From: Rhipidocladum racemiflorum
Taxonomy: Eukaryota; Streptophyta; Magnoliopsida; Poales; Poaceae
DNA length: 64,000 bases
Direction: 5' to 3'
NCBI GenBank assembly: GCA_036346355.1
Contig: CM070578.1
Location: 17,250,501 to 17,314,500, forward strand
In this document: positions 56,403 through 64,000 of the stretch, piece by piece
Layout: each line of letters starts with the position of its first letter
Position numbering within the stretch: the first letter of the stretch is position 1
Translations under genes and position numbers: made by a program
The notes under the pieces: generated by a model
Database searches by the model: none
Told to the model about the DNA's origin: nothing
The model's input: only the letters and a program-made list of their open reading frames with translations

Positions 56403-57689
56403 TTTATTGAGCTTATGTTTAGTAGCCTCACATTTGGATGGAAAATGGAAAACCCAAGGTATGCATTGTATCAATGTTTATTATTTTATTGCATACTTAG
56501 GATTTAAGTTGAAGTATGAATTTCTCAACTGCTTTAATCAAAGACTGTGTATCATGTTTCCCAATTCATATATTACATGGATGCACACATTTAGGGGGAG
56601 TTCACACTCTAACTTAATGTTTCATTGCATTGATCTATATCTCATTACCACATATAAAGGATCAAGACATTGAAACTAAATATTTGAGTATATATTTAAC
56701 ACACCTAGTTGTAGTATACTTATGGTATCATAGGATATGCTCCAAATCAATAAAATTGAATATGTGCATATTGATTCAAGGTCAATTATTTGTATGCACA
56801 TATACTTGTGGAGTTTATTCTATAGTTGATGGTTTAGAGTAATGATCATTTCCATACATTCCACAAATTATGGATCATTACTTTCCATCAATATGAGTAT
56901 ATGAAAACTCGTGTAGTTGTTATACACTCATATCAATTTAAATGAACATTTAAATTGAGGTCGTTTATCTCCTAATCATCAAAGAACATTGCATCATGAG
57001 TTGATGCTGTTCTTGTGATCGATTAAGGATAATCGATAGTTCTTGAGTATAACGAAGCATTAGTTGCATCAATATACTTAAGACACAAATACAATTATTC
57101 ATTAAAATTGATTTAGGTTGTGCTCAATCATTATGGAGGCATCCATTATGTGTTAATGGAGTGCAATGGATGATTGTGACAACCTTGTGTGTTGGACTAA
57201 AACTTTCAAATGAGTTGTGAAAGTAGGATTTAGTCCATGTGATTGAGAAGATGAAGAAACGAGACAAGGACGACATCATGAAGTGATGAACGTCAAGAGG
57301 AGATCCCGATGAGAAGAAAAGAAAAGAAGGTTCATCAAGAGGAGATGAACAAGATGTTGTGAGAGCCGGGCGATGATCCAGTAAAAGAGAAGTAGAGTTG
57401 GGTGACGATCTTGAAGAGAAGATGATCGTAAATCATGAGGACTTCAAGAGAAAGCAAAGTGATAATCCCGGGGAAATGAGTATGATTGAAGATCATAAAG
57501 ACCCCAAAGGGGATTGATCGCGTGCGGCATCAAAGGTAACTAGATAGAGTGTCTTGTTATAGGCGTGCCGTACTATTAAGAGGGATGCAACGTGGATGAT
57601 TTAGAAGTGTCTCTGTGCTCAAGTGTTATCTATCCTTAAATAGATGAGAGATACAATACACATCACGTACACCGGGATTGTTTGTAGTT

Positions 57690-58240
57690 TTGTCTGGATC
57701 GGATGTTCCGATCCATCGATAAGTCCGGTGGTTTGTTGGTGAGAGTCTAGGACCTCTGTGTTGATTGGAAGTTCCGATCAGGGGATCGAAAGGTCCGATC
57801 CCTCGGAAAATCCGAGGGTAACTTGTCTAAGTCTCAGGTGCTCCTCTGTGAGGATCGGAAGTTCCGATCGGTGTGATTGGATAGTCCGATTAAGACTTAG
57901 AAACTTTTCGAACTGGTTCTAGTAAGAGTACCTCTCTGTGAGGATCGGTTGTTCTGATCTTTGGATCGGATGTTCCGACGAGGACTTGGGTGATTCTCCT
58001 AGAGTTCTCTGTTTTGGGTACTCTCTGGGCAGATCGGAAGTTCCGATCTAGACTTAGAAACTTTTTGAAAGGTTTCTGCAAAGGTGCCTCTCTGCCCAGA
58101 TCGGAAGTTCCGATGCAAGTTCCGATACATCGGAAGTTCCGATCTTAGTTCCGATGTGTATATTGGATTGAGTTTGTTCTGGAGTTTTTGCCTGATCGGA
58201 AGTTCCGATGTTGGGATCGGAAGTTCCGATGTGTGTAAAA
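57690..58240. repeat. Array of near-palindromic 'gatcggaagttccgatc' words
   Basis: A dozen or so variants of gatcggaagttccgatc occur at irregular spacing, a few more at 59059-59135, and related catcggaatatctgat forms at 40408-40505. Each word is an inverted repeat with a 1-3-bp centre. Confidence 0.85.
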
Positions 58241-58283
58241 CGGCTAGTTTTCTTGCTCCAACGGCTAGTCTTTGGGTGTGGGG

Positions 58284-58290
58284 TATAAAT
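58284..58290 (+). promoter_or_regulatory. LTR TATA box
   Basis: TATAAAT inside gtggggtataaataccccc; a good candidate core promoter of the older LTR. Confidence 0.55.
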
Positions 58291-59301
58291 ACCCCCCTTG
58301 GCCGGTTGGGAGAAGGTGTTGAGGATATTGTTGAAGGGCTAAACAAGAGGTTGAGCTAGTGGAGTAGAGAGAATACCTTGTGATGCATTTGTTGCTCCTT
58401 GGTCATCTCATTAGCTAGAGAGAGCTCTAATCACAAGTGTTTGTGATTAGGAGTGGATTGAGTGTTCATCTTGTCTCCTTCCCTTTTGATCTTTGTGATC
58501 CCTTTCTTGAGAGAGGTATGGGAAGTGAGAGTTAGTGCTAAGAGTGTTAGATTGAGATACATCTTGAGCACTAGAGTTCATTTCCAAGATCATCCATTTG
58601 TTGGATTTGTTACTCTTGGAGTTTGAAGACTCCTAGACGGCTAGGCGTCGCTCACAAGCAACCAAAGTGTGTGGTGTGCCGTGAGAAGTTTGTTGAAGGT
58701 CCGATTTCGCCTCCGAAAGGGAAGAAATCAAGAAGTGGAGCCATATCTCAAGTGTGACCGAGATTGGCGAGGAATAGGGTTGAAAAAGACCCGGCTCAAG
58801 TGTGACCGAGCCTCCTCAACGAAGACGTAGGAACCTCCGTGGAGGAAGTCCGAACTTCGGTAAACAAATCGTCGTGTCAATTCTTTACATGTGCTTATTG
58901 CTTTACTTTGCTATCTTGTATTGAATTGATCTATCTAGGGTTGATTATTTCTCTAGCTAGCTTTACTACTAGTTGCCAATATTTGTCTGTGCTAGCTTCA
59001 AGTAGAAATCATTTTGTTTATAGGCGTAATTAGTTTTGCAATTCACTAGACTCTGTTCTAATCGGATATTCTGACCTCGTATCGGATATTCCGATTAGAC
59101 ACCGGAACCTCCGACTCCATATCGGAAGTTCCGATCTCTTTTCCGCTGCGTTGTTTTAGAAAATTGTAAATTGCCTATTCACTCCCCTCTAGGCGTCCAT
59201 CCTCGATCCTTTCAATAAAGCATATATGCATGCATAGTGCATATGTGTATAAATTTGAGATAGATAGCATGCAATACCAGTGATGGATATATCGATCTAT
59301 A

Positions 59302-59410
59302 GGCTATAGCAATGCACTATTAATCTCCATGGTTGGTTATAGCATTACACTATTAATTACGACTGCAAAAGGTTGTAGCATTACACTGTTAATTCAATAG
59401 CAGTGTGAGG
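59302..59410. repeat. Three degenerate ~45-bp repeats
   Basis: ggctatagcaatgcactatt, ggttatagcattacactatt and ggttgtagcattacactgtt follow one another, each with 'taat' after it. Confidence 0.65.
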
Positions 59411-59429
59411 ACCATCCAAATTTTTTTTT

Positions 59430-59850
59430 AAGTTTCTAACGTGGTATGCACCATTTTCATTCGGTTAAAATTTGCCGGTTAGCCTTTTTATGAGGATAGT
59501 AGCACTGTTTGAATTTTTAAAAATTCCTCATACTTGATCATCATCTAAAATTTTTATGGGAATATTAATTGAGTCGGGATCATCCACACAAAAAATTCAA
59601 TATATTTTGATGATTTTTGGACCAGTTATCGTTCGGTTAAAAATCACCGAGATCTCGGCAAATCTCGCTGAGATCTCGATAAATCTCGACGAGATCTAAA
59701 AAATATCGGTCAAAAAAGAACCGGATTTGAATTTTCCTTTTTGGATTTCGTTTGGATTTTGTTCAAAATAACAAGATCTTGGCGAAATTTTGGATTTGGG
59801 GGTGATGAGATATGAACCGAAAACAAAATTTAGAACCTTACTTCTAGCTG
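59430..59850. mobile_element. Decayed hAT-like MITE with 'gagatctcgg' repeats
   Basis: aaatcaccgagatctcgg, tcgctgagatctcgat and aaaatttagaaccttac match the family seen at 14535-14834. The left end is not clear. Confidence 0.4.
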
Positions 59851-61050
59851 CTTCGTTGCCACCCCGCTGCCTCGCCCCCCTCCCGCCTCCCTCGGCTCCG
59901 GGCCCCCTCCAAACCCCACCGTCCCCCTTGGGTCCTGCCTTCTCCCTCTCCGTCCACTGCCCCCTCGGCCTCCCCACCGACGGTGGCCACCCCCTCACCT
60001 CCCCTCGCCCTCCCCATGTGAAGGAGACCACAGCGTGGGCGCGGCCATGGTCAGGCGACGGATCACGGCGAAGGAGGCAAGGGGTGAGATTCTTCACGTG
60101 CGTGCGCGGGGTTGGTCTTGTCGGCTGGGAGGTGAAGCAGCCGAGGTAGGTGCGCCGGAGCAGAGGCGACGTCTCTGCCGGGCGAGCTCGAGTGGCCGCT
60201 GCGTGGAGGTGAGGCTGGGTGACGAGGAGCACAGAAAGCGATCTGTTCCGGCGTGGGCCTCACAGGCCGGCACGGAGCGCGGGCTAGCATCGGATGGTCT
60301 CAAAGCCGAGGCGAAGTCGAGCGGTGTGGTAGACGAAATGACGACGGTAGCTCGCAGGTAACCCCCCTCCCCGCATGCCACTCCTCTCCCCCACCTCCTT
60401 GCCGCGGACCCGTGGCAGTGCCTCCGCCGTGCCATACAGGCATGAACCCGTTTCAAATGGTTGTGCCACCCATCATGCCTGGTTCCTTAATCCGGTATGG
60501 CCCGAGTTACAGTACCATACCGGCATGGCACAGTTCACATTGTGTCGAACCAAGTTTTAGACTAAGCTATGCCCGTCGTGTCTCGCGCAAAAAAAAAAAA
60601 AAAAAAAAAAACAGTCTCGATACCCGCTCTATAGGGAAAAAAATTTTGGCTTTTCGATTAATCCGATGGCAGGAATAAGAGACCGGACATTCCGCGGAGA
60701 CGGAATGGCATGGCATGATTAGGCATGCAATAATGAGGTAGGTAGAGAGAGGACTAGTACGAACGATTTTTGCTGGTATTTTCTTCTTGGAGTGCGCCAG
60801 GTGGTGCTATACTAGTAGATTTCAGCATGCAGTGCGGGATGAATGTATGAAGAGCAAAATTGAATTGTAGTGCTTTTATCATGAATACTCGGCAATTCGT
60901 TAGATCTGGGCCTATTTTATGCGACAAAAAAAATCCTTTTGTATTTAATTTCCAAATGTGGAGCAAGTCGACGAATGCTATCGATAAAACTGAACGCATG
61001 AAATTCAAACTCCTGTTGCTGTTTTTTTTATTTTTCTGATTAGAAGAATA
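59851..61050. other. GC-rich block, poly-A run and AT-rich spacer
   Basis: 59851-60360 is GC-rich with overlapping frames on both strands and no domain. 60420-60545 has scattered ggcatgg/ccatacc inverted words. A 24-base A run is at 60589-60612. 60613-61050 is featureless. Confidence 0.4.
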
Positions 61051-61274
61051 CTCCCTCTGTCTCACAAAGAGTGCATTTCTAGGTTTTCAAGACAGATTAG
61101 TGTGCAAGGTAAATGACTAATGTGACCCTTATTACTCTATACATAAGCATCCTGGTGCTTCGGTTTCCACATGCATTTTAATGAGCATGCATACACTTAT
61201 AGCTGGACTTTACGGACTAAGGATGCATTTTTTGTAGGACAAATTTTGAACATTAGAAATACATTCATTGTGAG
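61051..61274. mobile_element. Stowaway MITE
   Basis: It starts ctccctctgtctcacaaag after TA (61049-61050) and ends acattcattgtgag before TA (61275-61276); the right terminus has lost a few bases. The interior matches the copy at 34220-34559. It is about 370 bp upstream of the TLC gene start. Confidence 0.75.
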
Positions 61275-61643
61275 TACGTGAGAAAAGAAAAAAGGTAGAA
61301 AATTTTTTGGACGCGCATTTGATCCTATCCAATCCCAACACGCAAACCTCTAATCTCTCAACACGATTAATGATAAATAAATCGATCAATTAAAAACTAA
61401 ACCTCCTCGTTGAAATCCAAATCCACCTCGCGTTCTCCCCCACCCCTCCACGTTTCACCGTAAATAAACCAGAGCCGCAGCGCGAGAGCCATCCACCTCC
61501 ACCGCCACCGCCCAAACCCTGCTCATCGATTGAATCCCCCCTCTCCCCCTCCCCCGCCGCGAGATTGTCCTCGATTCGGCGCCAATCCGGCGGATTCCTC
61601 CACCGATTCCCGGCTCCCGGCTCCCGGCGCGCATCTCGCGTCC

Positions 61644-62408
61644 ATGGAGGGGCTCCTGGCCTCTTTGGCCGCCGGCGAGCGGTGGCTGTACCCCGCTTTC
61701 CTGGCCATGTACGCCGCCATCTACTGCGCCGGCCACCTCGCCGTGTTCCGGCGGTGGGCGCCGCGGCACCGGCTGGACGGCGCCAGCTGCCTCATCTCGC
61801 TCGCGCACGGCACCCCCGCCGCGTTCGCCGCGGCGGCGGCCATCCTCGCGCAGCCGGCGGCTGCGCGGGGTTTCGCCGCGCCCAACTCCCGCCTCCAGGA
61901 CCACGTCCTCGACTACAGCGTCGCCTACTTCACCATGGACCTGCTCCACTACCTCGCCTTCCTCCCCGGGGACCACCTCTTCATCGCCCACCACCTCGCC
62001 ACGCTCTTCGTCTTCCTCACCTGCCGCTACCTCGTCCGCCACGGCGCCTTCGCGCTCCTCGTCCTGCTCGTGCTCGCCGAGGTCACCAGCCTCCTGCAGA
62101 ACATCTGGACGCTCGCCGGGATCTGGCGTGCCGAGGCGCCCACCGCGGCCCGGGTGTACAGCGCCCTGTCGCCGCCGTTCTACGTGCTGTACACCATCGT
62201 CAGGGGCATCGCTGGGCCGCTCTTCTTCCTCAAGATGAGCCTGTTCTACCTGTCCGGGCAGGCCGTGGACATCATCCCTTGGTGGGTGCGCATTTCTTGG
62301 ATTGCCGTCGTTGGCACGGCGATCACGGTGAGCAACCTCTGGATTCTGAACCTTTGGGCGGAGTTGTTCAGGGAACGGAAGCAGAGGATGACAAAGAAAA
62401 GTACATAG
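61644..62408 (+). CDS. TLC-domain (TRAM/LAG1/CLN8) membrane protein
   Basis: One open exon, 254 aa. I chose the ATG at 61644 (cgtccATGGagg) rather than the in-frame upstream ATG at 61530, because residues before it are Pro/Ser-rich and look like 5' UTR. Several hydrophobic helices are visible: WLYPAFLAMYAAIYCAG, ISLAHGTPAAFAAAAAILA, HLATLFVFLTCRYL, ALLVLLVLAEVTSLLQNIW and WIAVVGTAITVSNLWILNLW. The polar TLC-type core DYSVAYFTMDLLHYLAF and DHLFIAHHLATLF is present. It ends in a basic tail (RERKQRMTKK), which could be an ER-retention type signal. TLC proteins act in ER/Golgi lipid synthesis, transport or sensing; this plant subfamily has no proven reaction. The first half is very GC-rich, as usual in grass genes. 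Confidence 0.88.
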   Translation: MEGLLASLAAGERWLYPAFLAMYAAIYCAGHLAVFRRWAPRHRLDGASCLISLAHGTPAAFAAAAAILAQPAAARGFAAPNSRLQDHVLDYSVAYFTMDLLHYLAFLPGDHLFIAHHLATLFVFLTCRYLVRHGAFALLVLLVLAEVTSLLQNIWTLAGIWRAEAPTAARVYSALSPPFYVLYTIVRGIAGPLFFLKMSLFYLSGQAVDIIPWWVRISWIAVVGTAITVSNLWILNLWAELFRERKQRMTKKST

Positions 62409-62472
62409 GTGTAGCCGAATCTTTAGGAATTCTGGTGACAGCCGACGAGATGATGAAGGGGTGATGACAATG

Positions 62473-63331
62473 GATATTTAGGATGGCATTGGTGGAGAAC
62501 GCTTATCAATATGATCTCTCCTTATTATTTCATTCAGGTCAGAAGTCACAAATCTAATCAGTAAGATAGTATAATATGCTGATCTTACACATTTGTATCA
62601 CTTGGAGAACTCATTCCAGTGTTGGTTTCCCTTTAATATCTGGTCGAAATCTACTACATAGGCTACTCGATAAACAATAAACAGATGGTCCGAAGTTGAC
62701 TGTTGCAATTGGGTTTGACTTTTATGCTCCTTCAACTTGTATGCAATCACTTAATTTCTTAGCTGCCGGATTTGTTCATGGTACCTAACACAATTTGTTT
62801 GCTTAGTGTGGTATCAGCTGTCTCTAACTGTATCAAGGCATCAGCTGCTGGTGAACAAACCGATTTTATTTTCAGCGATGCGAATGACGAGCCCAAGCAC
62901 CACCCTCTCCATCCTCTCCTTGCCGCCAGCATCACTGTCCTCATCACTAGCTACTGTCATTCCAAACGAATTCCCCATTCCAAACGAGACCTAAATGCAT
63001 ATTTAGAATGACGTTGTTGAAGAATGCTTATCTATATTATATCTCCTGATTCCTTCATTCGGACCAGGAACCTCAAACCTAATCGGTAAGACAGTTTAAC
63101 GTGCTTATCTTCATATTTGTGTTGCTTGGAGAATTCTTTTGAGTGCTGGTTTCCCTACAGCATTTGGTCTACATGGACCACTTGACAAACAATAAACAGA
63201 TCGTCTGATGTTGCCTGCTGCAATTGGTCTTTGACTTTGTGCTTCTTTAACGTGTATGCATTCGCTTTCTTAGCTGCCGGATTTGTCCATGGTACTTGAA
63301 ACAATTTAGTTGCGTAGTGTGTTGTACAAGA
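62473..63331 (+). repeat. Duplicated 3' flank of the TLC gene
   Basis: Copy 1 (about 62473-62815) and copy 2 (about 62999-63331) share ggatatttag/gcatatttag starts, caataaacagatggtccga/caataaacagatcgtctga, and ttcttagctgccggatttgt followed by catggtac. Spacing is about 525 bp. Divergence is clearly visible (many substitutions), so the event is old. The part between the copies has no repeat partner. Confidence 0.8.
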
Positions 63332-63710
63332 GGTGAAATACCAAACCAGACTTCTTCTGATTATGTGAAGCGACGGCTTTAAACATTCTTATGAATCACG
63401 TTTTCAAACTAATGTCTAACCGTATAAATTCTAACCAATTTGGTCCAAATTTGGTACACTTCGTCTTCGCCTATTATGAGCTTTCCTTGAGCAATGGCCC
63501 AAACTTTTGTGCTCCATTTTGCATGGCCACAAATTAAATGGCAGTATGAGCTACATACTTCTCTGTCTAATGTCTTCCAATGATTACCTGAAAAATGCTA
63601 CAACTATATATATGCAACTACAGCGTTCATGGCTTTTTTGGGACTGGTCTCCAAAGAGACATGGACCTATGTGGCCTCAGTTCCCAAATTGTCTTGTCTT
63701 CGGTATTCTG

Positions 63711-63755
<45 letters not shown>

Positions 63756-64000
63756 GTGGAGCATGCCTACCGTTCCAGGCAAGATCGTGCTCTTTTTGTG
63801 GGTGGCTTCTGGAGCTTGTCACAGCGAAGTAATGCTACAACCAGCCAGCCGATGTTGTGAGAGATCATGTACGTATGTATGTTCTATACTCTGTCCTCTC
63901 GAGGTTCACAAAGATCATGTGCCTACAAGCAGTCGGCACTCTCAAATCGATGTTGCAATTGATGCAGTTTCTTGTTGGTAGGTATCATTATTCATTACCA
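63332..64000. other. Downstream intergenic DNA
   Basis: No gene is supported. Frames here run through the CT microsatellite and are not protein-like. Confidence 0.45.
63712..63753. repeat. (CT)n microsatellite
   Basis: An uninterrupted run of about 21 CT dinucleotides. Confidence 0.95.

Larger units (their letters stand above)
56408..59214 (+). mobile_element. 3' LTR of the older Copia-like retrotransposon, remaining 2.8 kb
   Basis: It resumes after the Gypsy target duplication and ends ctctaggcgtccatcctcg-atcctttca. With 42617-42778 the LTR is about 2.97 kb. It contains a TATA box in gggTATAAATacccc (58284-58290) and an array of near-palindromes at 57690-58240 and 59040-59140. No coding domain. 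The host sequence after it is ataaa; the 5' LTR is not in this window. Confidence 0.6.

Noticed and set aside
59790..60361. Plus- and minus-strand frames in GC-rich DNA next to an hAT-like repeat
   Set aside because: Pro/Ser-rich or Arg-rich low complexity; no splice or domain support.
61455..62042. 195-aa antisense frame over the TLC gene
   Set aside because: A shadow of GC-rich codons in the real gene; Arg/Glu/Gly-rich with no family.

Overview
The window is nuclear DNA of a grass (Poaceae), most likely Oryza or a close relative. It has GT-AG introns, plant-specific gene families, GC-rich first exons in AT-rich surroundings, and dense Stowaway, Tourist, hAT and Mutator MITEs, Helitrons, and nested LTR retrotransposons of grass type. 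The species call is inference from sequence style; no database was consulted.

I support five host genes. From left to right: the last three exons of an SLC35F-type (DUF914) transporter (107-701, +); an AN1-only stress-associated zinc-finger protein (2994-3485, -); an eight-exon WD40 gene of the RID3/IPI3/WDR18 family (10816-15271, -); protein phosphatase inhibitor 2 (coding 29877-33417, +), whose start codon sits in an exon with only five coding bases; and an intronless TLC-domain membrane protein (61644-62408, +). All exon junctions were read by hand, and the reading frames close exactly.

The rest is mostly mobile DNA. Between 3.7 and 9 kb lie a 0.9-kb Helitron, a Tourist MITE, four MITEs of one family stacked end to end, and an LTR-like block. 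Between 15 and 22 kb lie a Mutator MITE with a perfect 9-bp target duplication, a Stowaway, an LTR fragment, a MITE nested in a MITE, and two degenerate 5S-rRNA-like units inside CACTA-like repeats. From about 22 to 27 kb is a PIF/Harbinger transposon whose 422-aa transposase is open while its Myb-like partner ORF is broken. The phosphatase-inhibitor gene carries a 1.3-kb Mutator foldback element in an intron and an hAT MITE just upstream of its presumed leader. A second Helitron with matching ends lies at 34.8-35.7 kb.

The largest feature is a nested retrotransposon pair. A 13.6-kb Tat-lineage Ty3/Gypsy element (42779-56402, target duplication TTTAT) sits inside the roughly 3-kb 3' LTR of an older Copia-like element (42617-59214). 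The Gypsy element has gag, protease, reverse transcriptase, two RNase H domains, integrase, an antisense gypsy-type ORF, and about five 150-bp tandem repeats before its 3' LTR. It is defective: 0.6 kb spanning the end of the protease ORF and the start of reverse transcriptase is duplicated in tandem, the YxDD motif is damaged, and there are many small frameshifts.

I did not find a clearly new biological system. The items most worth a second look are the matched Helitron pair, the duplicated segment in the Gypsy pol gene, the 5S-like tandem, the foldback Mutator element with a GC-rich core, the duplicated splice donor, and the duplicated 3' flank of the TLC gene.
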